DNA of 15,134 nucleotides from Candidatus Woesearchaeota archaeon. Its GTDB lineage: Archaea > Nanobdellota > Nanobdellia > Woesearchaeales > JAGWAF01. Every line of letters begins with the position of its first letter. The stretch's first letter is position 1. Positions 1-7,226 of the stretch are shown here, one piece after another. Under the pieces are notes generated by a model. The model was not told where the DNA came from and did no database searches. It worked only from the letters and a program-made list of their open reading frames with translations. The stretch is from positions 1 through 15,134 of the forward strand of contig JAFGCE010000011.1 of the NCBI GenBank assembly GCA_016932755.1, read 5' to 3'. Made by a program: the position numbers and the translations under genes.

Positions 1-1099
1 CCCCGTCTAAGTTATAGTCATCGAAATTTGCAAGAACCTTTGATGCTTTTCTTACATCAAGATCTGAATAACCTGTGACAATAACCTGATAGTTATCATA
101 GAATCTTTTGAGTCTTATCTGACCTACTCCATCTTTTAGTCCTTTTGTACAAGGCTCAGGTCTTCCCATCAGCTTGTCTGAAACATCATTATTACAAGGA
201 TTGCCAACTGCAATATTATTGTCATAATAATTTTTAACCTCAAAGTCAAGCATTGCAGGCCCAACCTCAATTCCAGCTGCCTTAAGTCCTGTTGCTATGT
301 CAACAGCTCCGACAACATCTGATGCAGGTGCCTTGTCTCCAACAGAAATATATCTTGAATTATCTGGAAGGCTTGCAAACATTTTAGGATAAGCTCCCAA
401 GTCATAATCTGTTTCCTCATCTTCTTCCTCTTCTTCAACAGGGGCAAATATCTCCCTTAAGTCATCGCTTGGGACTTCTGAAACAAGAATAACATCAGCT
501 TCAATTCCCTTCATCTGCTTGATCATGGCAGCCATATCCTGCGCAATCATTACATGAATAGCAGGAGCATTGTCATCAACTATGACTACAGCTTTGCTGT
601 AATAGACAAACATGGTCACCTTATCTTTCAAATAGGATTTTGTGACTTCGCTGTTAAGCTTTCCAGTTGAGTCAAGATTATGGTCTGACTCCAGCTCAGT
701 TGCAATATCTACTATTGTTACAACATCGCTTGCAGGCGCCTTGTCATCAACCACTAATATAATAGGAATGTCTCCCCAGATGGAATCCCCGAAAAATGTG
801 ACTGTGCAACGGCTTGGTCCGTCTGCAACTTCTTCAGCAGAGTCTATGCTTAATGCCAGACCGTTTACTGTTGCTTTGGCTCCCTCATTAACCCACGCAA
901 GCTTGCCGTTGATTATTATGCCGCAACTAGTGTTTGTTGCGTCGCCAACAGTGGCTTCATATTTAATTCCTTCAACATAAAATCCAGTTGTTGATTCTTC
1001 ATTAACTGTCAGTGTGTAAAGCGCTTCCTCAGCAAATACCGGCATTGCGCTCAAACACAAAACCAAAACTGCAAACAAACTAAACATAATTTTTTTCAT
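1..1099 (-). CDS. S-layer-like secreted protein, 3' end cut by window edge
   Basis: The reading frame opens at ATG 1099 and stays open for 366 codons to the left edge, so the C-terminus is missing. Residues 1-23 are a Sec signal peptide (KK, hydrophobic core, AMPVFA cleavage site before EE). Three related segments follow at residues 115-136, 171-193 and 251-273, each with a (D/G)D(K/N)APA core followed by a Dv..A.diA.. helix, as in archaeal S-layer domains of the Methanococcus type. Residues 222-231 are an acidic linker (EEEEEDEETD). Residues 340-358 (IVTGYSDLDVRKASKVLAN) resemble the nucleotide-fold-like end of S-layer C domains. A GGAGGA ribosome binding site (1109-1114) lies 9 nt before the ATG. 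It is probably the cell-surface lattice protein or an accessory. A cell-wall-binding repeat protein is the alternative. The family call is from remembered patterns, not a search. Confidence 0.72.
   Translation of the reverse strand, partial: MKKIMFSLFAVLVLCLSAMPVFAEEALYTLTVNEESTTGFYVEGIKYEATVGDATNTSCGIIINGKLAWVNEGAKATVNGLALSIDSAEEVADGPSRCTVTFFGDSIWGDIPIILVVDDKAPASDVVTIVDIATELESDHNLDSTGKLNSEVTKSYLKDKVTMFVYYSKAVVIVDDNAPAIHVMIAQDMAAMIKQMKGIEADVILVSEVPSDDLREIFAPVEEEEEDEETDYDLGAYPKMFASLPDNSRYISVGDKAPASDVVGAVDIATGLKAAGIEVGPAMLDFEVKNYYDNNIAVGNPCNNDVSDKLMGRPEPCTKGLKDGVGQIRLKRFYDNYQVIVTGYSDLDVRKASKVLANFDDYNLDG
281..757 (-). repeat. Three intragenic S-layer domain repeats
   Basis: Three copies of a roughly 22-residue segment lie in the S-layer-like gene at 692-757, 521-589 and 281-349. 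The first and third are close even in DNA: the stretch encoding GDKAPASDVV / DDKAPASDVV differs at only a few bases. The middle copy (DDNAPAIHVMIAQDMA) is more diverged. This indicates internal domain duplication of a sheet-helix unit rather than a mobile repeat. Confidence 0.6.
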
Positions 1100-1165
1100 T
1101 TTGTTTTATCCTCCGATAATTATTTTTTGAAATATTAAATTAAACTAATAACTATAAAGCAAGGC

Positions 1166-1178
1166 AAATATATATAGG
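1166..1178 (-). promoter_or_regulatory. TATA box of the S-layer-like gene
   Basis: On the minus strand this reads CCTATATATATTT, a strong archaeal TATA element. A start site 22-30 nt downstream would fall near 1145, giving a leader of about 45 nt that contains the GGAGGA ribosome binding site at 1109-1114. No other strong TATA element is visible in the 1100-1252 spacer. Confidence 0.6.
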
Positions 1179-1225
1179 TTGGGTGGAACAAAAACACAAA
1201 ATAAGGCTGAATAGGTGCCCGTTTA

Positions 1226-1245
1226 AGCAAAAAAAGCCTTTTTAA
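1226..1245 (-). terminator. Poly-U terminator of the UbiB operon
   Basis: Just downstream of the membrane wHTH gene, the minus strand reads AAAAAGGCTTTTTTTGCTT, with a run of seven T. Archaeal RNA polymerase terminates at such U-runs, and the short AAGC/GCTT arms are only a weak hairpin. It separates this operon from the S-layer promoter about 50 nt further on. Confidence 0.5.
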
Positions 1246-1252
1246 TGCCCAT

Positions 1253-2221
1253 TTAATCTTTTCCCAAGAACCAGTCTGTTAATTTTACTTTAACTAATTT
1301 TCCTACCTTCTTAATATGAATTACTTTTTTATGCTCCAAAGAAACAAGAATTCTTGATAATGAAGTCCTTGGAATGCCTGTGTTGTGCCTTATTTTTGAC
1401 TGGTTTACTTCCCCTTTACCCATCAAATATTCAACAATACCCTTCTCTTTCCTGTTCAAAGTGGATAATATATCTTTTGCCCGGTCATGTTTTGTCTCAT
1501 GTTTGTGGACTATGATTTTATGTATTTCCTTTTTTGGTTTTTTCTTTTTCCTGTATCTGACAGCAAGCAGTATAACAACTATCAAAAACAAAAGCACAAC
1601 AGCTCCCTGAATGCCGTAATCACTTTTTGAAATCTTGAGTATAGTCCTGTCAAGCAAAATCTCAATATCTGTAATGTTTCCCTGGACAACATTAACCTCT
1701 GTAAATCCTACAGCATCGCCATAGTTTGCGAATATCTTGCATGAGCCTGAAGGCATGTAATCAACACTGAAAGAGCCGTACTTGTTTGTTTTCTCAGGCA
1801 TGTCCGCCCCAATCTCATTTGTGCATTCAAACCTTAAGTCAGCGCTTCCAACAACATTATCGAAAACATCTTTTACCATGCCTCTTAAAGAGCCAACAGG
1901 AAAAAGGAAAACTTCATCCTTCAGTGCCCCCTCAACATCGATTGACTGCTTCTTAAAAAAATCTTTTCCAGAAGTTGAGGGTGTGTCTATTTTTAATGTA
2001 ATAGTGTGTATTCCTTCATCCATTTCAAGATTAAGCGATTCATTCAGCCCTACATGCTGGCTTAAAGTTTCCTTTCCAGACTCTACATAAACAACAACAT
2101 TGTCAATAACCTCATTTGTGTTTATGTTCTTAAGAAAAAGGGCTACATTTCCTTCTTCAGCACAAGCTACTGAAACCACAATCAAAGAACAAATTAATAA
2201 CAAAAAAAACCGTTTGGGCAT
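1253..2221 (-). CDS. Membrane-anchored regulator: extracytoplasmic beta domains, one TM, cytoplasmic winged helix
   Basis: 322 residues. Residues 1-21 are a signal peptide (cleavage probably after VACA). Residues 22-105 are a beta-rich domain. Residues 107-192 resemble a carboxypeptidase-regulatory-like/Ig-type domain (GSLRGMVKD..DNVVGSADLRF, then a KYGSFSVDYMPSGSCKIF stretch). A single TM spans about 205-222, followed by RYRKKKKPKK, which places the C-terminus in the cytoplasm. Residues 250-318 form a MarR/DUF7343-like winged helix (LNRKEKGIVEYLMGKGEVNQ, GIPRTSLSRILVSLEHKKVI, wing VGKLVKVKLT). This looks like a one-component transmembrane regulator, a design known in archaea, with unknown ligand and targets. 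Its ATG is one base after the phasin-like gene's stop, with AAAGG from that gene's last codons as ribosome binding site, so it is the last gene of the UbiB operon. Confidence 0.78.
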   Translation of the reverse strand: MPKRFFLLLICSLIVVSVACAEEGNVALFLKNINTNEVIDNVVVYVESGKETLSQHVGLNESLNLEMDEGIHTITLKIDTPSTSGKDFFKKQSIDVEGALKDEVFLFPVGSLRGMVKDVFDNVVGSADLRFECTNEIGADMPEKTNKYGSFSVDYMPSGSCKIFANYGDAVGFTEVNVVQGNITDIEILLDRTILKISKSDYGIQGAVVLLFLIVVILLAVRYRKKKKPKKEIHKIIVHKHETKHDRAKDILSTLNRKEKGIVEYLMGKGEVNQSKIRHNTGIPRTSLSRILVSLEHKKVIHIKKVGKLVKVKLTDWFLGKD

Positions 2222-2222
2222 C

Positions 2223-2627
2223 TTACCTTTTCTTCTTTCTTATGCTTTTTACCTTTACTCTCGCCTTTGCAACTCTTTTCCTGACTGCTTTTCCTGCTTT
2301 GCTCCTTGCCTTGCTCATTGCTTTAGAAGTTACTCTCCTTATCTTGGGAGCTGCTCTCTTGGCAACAAGCTTGCTTCTCCTTGCAACTTCCTTAGCCAAA
2401 GGCTTTGCTTTCTTAATCTCCCTTTTGGCTTCTGATGCAACAAATCTCTGGAACCTCTTCCTTTCTGCATTGGCTTCAGCCATAATCTTCCTCAGGAAGT
2501 CCCTTCCCTCGTTCTTGTTGATTATCCCTGCCTTAACCATTGCATTGATTTCCTTTTCAGCCTCTTTTTTTGTTATCTTTGCAGCCTTAACACCAAGCGC
2601 AAATGCCTTTTTTAATTTGCCTAGCAT
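2223..2627 (-). CDS. Phasin-like protein with histone-H1-like basic tail
   Basis: 134 residues. Residues 1-70 (LGKLKKAFALGVKAAKITKK, then EAEKEINAMVKAGIINKNEG) match the pattern of small phasin-superfamily helical proteins, often annotated as PHA regulator phasin, which as I recall sit beside ABC1/UbiB kinases in many prokaryotes. Residues 81-134 contain 25 Lys/Arg among 54 residues and no Asp or Glu, rich in Ala, Ser and Val (SKAMSKARSKAGKAVRKRVA), like an H1-type or nucleic-acid-binding tail. No PHA synthesis is implied. Likely roles are an amphipathic membrane/lipid-associated partner of UbiB or an anionic-polymer binder. Its ribosome binding site is formed by the end of the UbiB gene, so it is translationally coupled to it. 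Confidence 0.7.
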   Translation of the reverse strand: MLGKLKKAFALGVKAAKITKKEAEKEINAMVKAGIINKNEGRDFLRKIMAEANAERKRFQRFVASEAKREIKKAKPLAKEVARRSKLVAKRAAPKIRRVTSKAMSKARSKAGKAVRKRVAKARVKVKSIRKKKR

Positions 2628-2631
2628 ATAA

Positions 2632-2639
2632 TCACCTCC
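2632..2639 (-). promoter_or_regulatory. Ribosome binding site embedded in the UbiB stop
   Basis: The last UbiB codons, TGG AGG TGA (Trp, Arg, stop), contain GGAGGTGA, a full match to the archaeal anti-Shine-Dalgarno sequence, 4 nt before the phasin-like ATG at 2627. Termination of UbiB and initiation of the next gene are therefore physically tied. Confidence 0.8.
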
Positions 2640-4299
2640 AAAGTGCTCCTTCTTTTAATATTGAAACTAAAAGCGTTAATCCCATAAATGCAGCTATTAT
2701 ATATAAAACCAGCGCAGGAAATGAAAGCCCCCTGTAGTAAGGCCCTACATTGGCATGCATCATCAGAGCCCCTCCCACTATCAGCGCAGCAACAATGAGT
2801 GAATACGAAAGCCTGTTGCTGCTTTTGTCAATGTCCAGAGCAAGCCTTTTCAGGTCAGTGTCCTCAATGTCAATCTTGATTACTCCTGTCCTTATTTTCT
2901 CAAGCACAGCCAATGCTTCTGAAGGAATCATCTCAAGAACTTCTGCTATTTCCTTTGATTTTGCAAGGAAAAGCTTGAAGCTTTCTGCTGTCAGCGCCTT
3001 TTCTTTTGTGTATTTCTCAACATATTTCTGCGAATGCATTACAAAATTAAACTGCGGATTAAGCATAAGGCATGTGCCTTCAACTGTGACAAACGCCTTT
3101 GCAAGCAGAATCATATCAACAGGCATCTTGATGTCCTGGTTAATTGAGCTTTCAAAAAGCCTTCTCAGCATGTGCGTAACCCTCACATGCCTCAGCTCAG
3201 CACCGTACCATCCGCTTACAATATCATCAACGTCCCTTCTGAAGCTTTCCATGTCTGTTTCCGGCGAAGGCTTTCCAAGCCTGAGAAGCTGCCTTACAAC
3301 ACAGTCAATATCCTTGTTTATCAGCGCAACATAAAGCCTCATGCCTTCCTTTCTCATGTAAGGTGTCAGGCTTCCTACAATCCCAAAATCAAGAAGAGCT
3401 ATCCTGCTGCTGTCCATTACAAGAATATTTCCTGGATGCAGGTCTCCGTGGAAAACGCTTTGCTCAAAAACCTGCTTAAGGCTGGAATTTATTATTGCAT
3501 TCATTACTGCATGCTTGTTGAATTTCTTTCTTGACCTCAGCAAATCGCTGAGCTTTTCCCCTTTTATGAATTCAAGTGTAAGCACCTTGTCTGTTGTGTA
3601 TTCCCTGTAAAGCTTCGGCACTTTGACATATTTTTCATTTTTCAGGTTTCTGTAGAATTTTTCAACATTTTCAGCCTCAACAAGGTAGTTAAGCTCGTTT
3701 TTTGTGTACCTTTCAAATTCCTTCACAATTTCAAGGAAAGAGTATCTTCCGAGGCTTTTTGCTCCCTCAAGCTTTTTTGCAAAATAATACATTATGTCAA
3801 TATCTGCCCTAAACATTTCTTTTATTCCAGGCCTTAGCACTTTCACAACAACCTTCTGTCCGTTCTTCAGCTTTGCAGCGTGAACCTGCCCAACAGAAGC
3901 AGAACCCAAAGGCTTTCTTTCAAATTCCTTGAACAGCTTTCCCAAAGGCTTTCCAAGCTCTGCCTCAACTATCTGTTTTGCCTTTTCAAATGAGAACTGA
4001 GGCACATTGTCCTGAAGCTTGCTGAACTCATCGCATAATTCCTTTGGAACAAGGTCAGGCCTCAGGCTAAGCATCTGCCCCAGCTTTATGTATGTCGCGC
4101 CAAGCTCCTCAAACGCCTTTCTCAGCCTGACTTCAGGAAGCTCCGGCTTTTTGTATTTGTGGACAGCAAGCCTTTTAGAAAAAGGAAGGTGAAGCTTAAG
4201 CCCGAAATTTTCAATAAAATAACCAAGCCCGTGCTTGAAAAGAACATTAAATGAATGTGTAGCCCTGCCTATATCCTTCAGCCCTTCACCGAATGTCAT
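2632..4299 (-). CDS. ubiB: UbiB/ABC1/AarF-family atypical protein kinase-like membrane protein
   Basis: 555 residues from the chosen start. UbiB-family hallmarks in order: KxGQ motif (KLGQ, 72-75) with LRPDLVPKELCDEFSKLQD after it; Ala-rich-loop equivalent SASVGQVHAA (133-142); VVVK lysine (about 153); catalytic HGDLHPGN (284-291); metal-binding DFG (304-306); and two C-terminal TM helices (about 497-515 and 525-548). The family acts in quinone or isoprenoid lipid homeostasis as a membrane-bound ATPase/kinase; its substrate in archaea is unknown. An upstream in-frame ATG at 4335 would add 12 residues, but it lies inside the TATA box. ATG 4299 has GAGGTG three bases before it and lies about 12 nt from the predicted transcription start, so I chose 4299. 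It is the first gene of a three-gene operon. Confidence 0.92.
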   Translation of the reverse strand: MTFGEGLKDIGRATHSFNVLFKHGLGYFIENFGLKLHLPFSKRLAVHKYKKPELPEVRLRKAFEELGATYIKLGQMLSLRPDLVPKELCDEFSKLQDNVPQFSFEKAKQIVEAELGKPLGKLFKEFERKPLGSASVGQVHAAKLKNGQKVVVKVLRPGIKEMFRADIDIMYYFAKKLEGAKSLGRYSFLEIVKEFERYTKNELNYLVEAENVEKFYRNLKNEKYVKVPKLYREYTTDKVLTLEFIKGEKLSDLLRSRKKFNKHAVMNAIINSSLKQVFEQSVFHGDLHPGNILVMDSSRIALLDFGIVGSLTPYMRKEGMRLYVALINKDIDCVVRQLLRLGKPSPETDMESFRRDVDDIVSGWYGAELRHVRVTHMLRRLFESSINQDIKMPVDMILLAKAFVTVEGTCLMLNPQFNFVMHSQKYVEKYTKEKALTAESFKLFLAKSKEIAEVLEMIPSEALAVLEKIRTGVIKIDIEDTDLKRLALDIDKSSNRLSYSLIVAALIVGGALMMHANVGPYYRGLSFPALVLYIIAAFMGLTLLVSILKEGALWR

Positions 4300-4302
4300 T
4301 TT

Positions 4303-4308
4303 CACCTC
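4303..4308 (-). promoter_or_regulatory. Ribosome binding site deciding the UbiB start
   Basis: Minus-strand GAGGTG stands three bases before ATG 4299. No comparable site precedes the upstream in-frame ATG at 4335, so the shorter protein is preferred. Confidence 0.7.
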
Positions 4309-4333
4309 TTTTATTCTCTTATTTGGCACGGGC

Positions 4334-4342
4334 ATTTATAAA
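4334..4342 (-). promoter_or_regulatory. TATA box of the UbiB operon
   Basis: The minus strand reads TTTATAAAT, a near-ideal archaeal TATA element. A start about 25-27 nt downstream falls near 4311, giving a leader of about a dozen bases that just includes the ribosome binding site. The final AT of this box forms part of the spurious upstream ATG. Confidence 0.65.
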
Positions 4343-4410
4343 CTTTTTCAAATTCAAAATTACAGATTAAATTTTTGGCTAAAAAAAAGTTTTCATTTTC
4401 AAATCCCAAA

Positions 4411-4421
4411 GGTTTTTAAAT
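4411..4421 (+). promoter_or_regulatory. TATA box of topA (leaderless)
   Basis: GGTTTTTAAAT on the plus strand, preceded by a BRE-like purine stretch (CCCAAA at 4405-4410). The box centre is about 27 nt before the ATG at 4444, so transcription should begin at or within a base or two of the start codon. No Shine-Dalgarno sequence precedes the ATG (CTTTCTAAAAAAT), which fits a leaderless mRNA. The 4343-4405 stretch between the two divergent promoters is AT-rich with no gene. Confidence 0.65.
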
Positions 4422-4443
4422 AGCTTAGGACTTTCTAAAAAAT

Positions 4444-6669
4444 ATGTACGAGCTTATCATAACAGAAAAACCCAATGCTGCAAAAAAAATTGCAGACGCT
4501 TTGGCAGATGGGAAGCCTGCAAAAAAGAATGTTAACAAGGTCCCTTACTATGAGCTGAAGCACAATGGAAAGGAAATTGTTGTAGGCTGTGCTGTAGGGC
4601 ATTTGTACGGATTGAAGCAGGTTGAGAAAAAAGCAAAACTGCCTATATTTGACATTGAATGGGTGCCTACTTCAGAGATAAGCAAATCATCCGCTTTCAG
4701 CAAAAAATACCTTGCTGTCCTTAAAAAGCTTGCAAAAGATGCCGGCTCATTTACTGTTGCAACAGACTATGATGTTGAAGGCGAAGTCATAGGGCTTAAT
4801 GTCGTAAGGTTTGCATGCAAAAAAAAGGACGCCAAAAGAATGAAATTCTCAACATTAACAAAAGACGAGCTGGTTGAGTCATACGAGCACGCAAGCCCTT
4901 CATTGGACTGGGGGCAGGCAAACGCAGGCGAAGCCAGGCACATACTTGACTGGTATTACGGAATTAATGTTTCAAGGGCTCTTACAAAAGCAATAAGCAC
5001 AACAGGGAGGTTCAAGCTGATGTCAACTGGCCGTGTCCAGGGTCCTGCCCTGAAGCTGATAGTGGACAAAGAGAAAGAAATCAGGGCTTTCAAGCCTGAG
5101 CCTTACTGGATGATATCCCTCAACGGCAGAGTGAACGAAGGGGATATCCAGGCATGGCATGAAAAAGATAAATTCTTTGAAAAAAAAGAAGCTGAAAAAA
5201 TATTTGAAAAAATAAAGAATGAGAAAAAAGCAAAAGTGAGGGAGGTTGAGACAAAAAAATTCAACCAGTCTCCGCCAAACCCGTTTGATTTGACTTCTCT
5301 TCAGATTGAGGCGTACAAATGCCTGAAGATTTCACCAAAAATAACACTTGAGATTGCACAGGACCTTTACACAGGAGGGTACATCTCATACCCGAGAACA
5401 TCTTCACAGCAGCTGCCTCCTTCAATAGGATATGAAAAAATCCTGAAAAGCCTTGCAAAATCTGCTAATTACAAGGCAGAAGCCGGCTTCCTGCTTAAGA
5501 AAACAAATCTTGCGCCGAACAACGGCAAAAAAACAGACCCTGCGCATCCTGCTATTTATCCTACAGGAATTATTCCAAAGCTTGAGCAGGAAAAAATGAG
5601 GCTTTACGACCTTATTGCCAGAAGATTCCTTGCGACATTCGGCGAGCCTGCAGTAAGGCAGACAGTCCAGGCAAAGATTGAGGTCAAGGAAGAACTCTTC
5701 ATTGCAAAGGGAACAACAACAGTTGAGCCTGGATGGCACAAGCTATATGGAAAATATGTCGCTCTCAAGGAAGAGGAGCTTCCTTCCATGAAAAATGATG
5801 ACCCTGTTGATGTCAGGAAAATTGAGAAGCATGACAAGCAGACAACTCCTCCTAACAGGTATACAGAAAGCTCAATAATAAAAGAGCTTGAGAAAAGGAA
5901 TCTCGGAACAAAAGCCACAAGAGCACAGATAATTGACACATTATTCCAGAGGGGATATATTGACGGAAAAGCGATAGAGGCTACTGAGATTGGGATACGG
6001 GCTTCTGAAACTCTCACAAAACACTGCCCAACTCTTGTTGACGAGCAGCTAACAAGGCATTTTGAAGAAGATATGGATATGATAAGGGAGAAAAAAACAA
6101 CAAAAGAGCATGTTATAGACGAAGCTAAAAAAGTTGTAGCAGATATTGTTTCTGAGTTCAAAAAAGATGAAAAAGAGATTGGAAAAGAGCTTCTTGAAGC
6201 ACACGAAGAAACAGTCAATGTAATGACCCATGTCGGCAAATGCCCTAACTGCAAAGAAGGCCAGCTTTCCATAAGAAAAGGAAGGTTCGGCAGTTTTATT
6301 GCGTGCGACAAATATCCTGACTGCAAAACAATTTTCTCGCTTCCTTCTGCACTGGTCAAGCCGACAAAGAATATTTGCGAAAGATGCGGGCATCCAAAAG
6401 TCCTGATTATCAAAAAGAGAAAAAGGCCGCAGGAAGTCTGCATAAACCCCAAATGCCCGTTAAAAATGGAGGGATATCCTGATGAAAAAATAAGGGAGAT
6501 GGAGGATATAGACAGCGGAAAGCTGGAGAAATCCTGCCCAAAATGCAAGGAAGGAAAGCTTGTCCTGAGAAAATCCATCTACGGCTCGTTCTTGGGATGC
6601 AACAGGTATCCAAAATGCAGGTATACTGAAAAGTTTCAGAAAGAAGAAGGCTTTGAAAATTCGGAATAA
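4444..6669 (+). CDS. topA: DNA topoisomerase I (type IA), archaeal, three zinc fingers
   Basis: 741 residues. It relaxes negative supercoils by cutting one strand through a tyrosine intermediate. The N-terminal Toprim domain starts at YELIITEKPNAAKKIADAL and carries the metal site D108-Y-D110-V-E112-G. The type IA core includes GEARHILDWYYGINVSRAL (162-180), STGRVQGPALKLIV (194-207) and the active site YISYPRTSS, with catalytic Tyr about residue 316. The C-terminus has three four-cysteine zinc fingers: C600/C603/C621/C627, C645/C648/C666/C671 and C698/C701/C719/C725. There is no helicase module, so it is not reverse gyrase. The length is normal for archaeal TopA. It is the only plus-strand gene, divergent from the UbiB operon and convergent with the pilus locus. 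A 324-codon antisense frame under its 3' half is a shadow. Confidence 0.96.
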   Translation: MYELIITEKPNAAKKIADALADGKPAKKNVNKVPYYELKHNGKEIVVGCAVGHLYGLKQVEKKAKLPIFDIEWVPTSEISKSSAFSKKYLAVLKKLAKDAGSFTVATDYDVEGEVIGLNVVRFACKKKDAKRMKFSTLTKDELVESYEHASPSLDWGQANAGEARHILDWYYGINVSRALTKAISTTGRFKLMSTGRVQGPALKLIVDKEKEIRAFKPEPYWMISLNGRVNEGDIQAWHEKDKFFEKKEAEKIFEKIKNEKKAKVREVETKKFNQSPPNPFDLTSLQIEAYKCLKISPKITLEIAQDLYTGGYISYPRTSSQQLPPSIGYEKILKSLAKSANYKAEAGFLLKKTNLAPNNGKKTDPAHPAIYPTGIIPKLEQEKMRLYDLIARRFLATFGEPAVRQTVQAKIEVKEELFIAKGTTTVEPGWHKLYGKYVALKEEELPSMKNDDPVDVRKIEKHDKQTTPPNRYTESSIIKELEKRNLGTKATRAQIIDTLFQRGYIDGKAIEATEIGIRASETLTKHCPTLVDEQLTRHFEEDMDMIREKKTTKEHVIDEAKKVVADIVSEFKKDEKEIGKELLEAHEETVNVMTHVGKCPNCKEGQLSIRKGRFGSFIACDKYPDCKTIFSLPSALVKPTKNICERCGHPKVLIIKKRKRPQEVCINPKCPLKMEGYPDEKIREMEDIDSGKLEKSCPKCKEGKLVLRKSIYGSFLGCNRYPKCRYTEKFQKEEGFENSE

Positions 6670-6693
6670 AATCTAATAAAATCTTATTCTATC

Positions 6694-6726
6694 AAAAAAA
6701 CAAAGAAAGAGAAAAAAAATAAAAAA
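6694..6726 (-). terminator. Poly-U terminator at the end of the pilus locus
   Basis: Downstream of the last pilin gene, the minus strand has T-runs of six and eight (6721-6726, 6712-6719) and a further run of seven (6694-6700). These form an archaeal U-tract terminator without a needed hairpin. The 79-base spacer holds no gene. On the plus strand the same spacer has no comparable T-run for topA. Confidence 0.6.
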
Positions 6727-6748
6727 CCTAACTTAAAACTTACTGCAC

Positions 6749-7198
6749 TTAAACTTTAGCAATAAGTTCGCCAGTCTTTGTGTGTGCAAGACCTGTCTGT
6801 CCGTTGATGTAATCAACAACAAGGTCTGCCTTGAATTTTCCAGATGATGTTCCTGTGCAGCCGACATTGACTGTTGTCTGCTCTCCGTCTGGAAGGCTTC
6901 CAACATCTACTGGTGTGCATGAACCTGATGTTCCACCTGCTGGTGTAAGGTCCACTGTCACGTTGTTCATGTCAAAGCCTCCGCTGTTCTGGAGTACAAG
7001 GTCAAACTGGCTGTTTCCTGAGTCCCATCTGAAATCCAGACATGCCATACCCGAAGGTAGTGTACATTTCTCTGGAAGGAACCTATCTGGACTTAAAACT
7101 CCGAAGTATGCTAGAGCGCCAATCGCTGCCAGCACAACCAGGATAGCCCAACCATAGGTCATCAGGAACTCCATAGCTGCCTGCCCTTTTTTGTACAT
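6749..7198 (-). CDS. Class III signal peptide type IV pilin, paralog 1
   Basis: 149 residues. The N-terminus MYKKG|QAAMEFLMTYGWAIL is an archaeal class III prepilin signal, with predicted cleavage after Gly5 leaving Gln at +1 and Glu at +5. Residues 6-35 form the hydrophobic stalk helix. The head (from about 36) starts with LSPDRFLPEKC and has four cysteines (C45, C53, C94, C114) that could form two disulfides. It then carries beta-rich segments (FDLVLQNSGG, NNVTVDLTP, ADLVVDYING) ending GELIAKV. This is a structural subunit assembled extracellularly by the ATPase/platform genes upstream; an EppA-type peptidase, not in this window, would process it. Ribosome binding site AGAGGTGA lies seven bases before ATG. 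It is homologous to the next pilin gene over its whole length. High expression is plausible from the strong promoter region. Confidence 0.92.
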   Translation of the reverse strand: MYKKGQAAMEFLMTYGWAILVVLAAIGALAYFGVLSPDRFLPEKCTLPSGMACLDFRWDSGNSQFDLVLQNSGGFDMNNVTVDLTPAGGTSGSCTPVDVGSLPDGEQTTVNVGCTGTSSGKFKADLVVDYINGQTGLAHTKTGELIAKV

Positions 7199-7226
7199 AG
7201 TTTGTTCACCTCTTGTTTTTTTTTGG

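Noticed and set aside
642..980. 112-codon plus-strand open frame
   Set aside because: It is antisense to the S-layer-like gene, with no promoter or ribosome binding site.
1216..1255. Short direct repeat TGCCC(G/A)TTTAA after the wHTH gene
   Set aside because: Ten bases with one mismatch and only two copies. It could be chance and has no flanking mobile element.
2162..2170. Possible lipobox (SVAC) in the membrane wHTH protein
   Set aside because: The -3 residue is Ser rather than a branched aliphatic, and a normal signal peptidase I site (ACA|EE) fits better.
2242..2631. 129-codon plus-strand hydrophobic open frame
   Set aside because: It is a shadow of the Lys/Arg/Ala-rich phasin-like gene. 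The apparent TM-like composition comes from reversed AAG and GCA codons.
4340..4392. 9-bp inverted repeat (AAACTTTTT / AAAAAGTTT) between the divergent promoters
   Set aside because: It is low-complexity A/T tract sequence with a 35-base spacer and no sequence specificity beyond base composition.
5604..6578. 324-codon minus-strand open frame under the 3' half of topA
   Set aside because: It is antisense to the conserved core and zinc fingers of TopA, rich in Ser/Phe/Leu as expected for a shadow of Lys/Glu codons, and has no ribosome binding site or recognisable domain.
4444..6669. Reverse gyrase
   Set aside because: There is no N-terminal helicase module; the protein begins directly with the Toprim domain.
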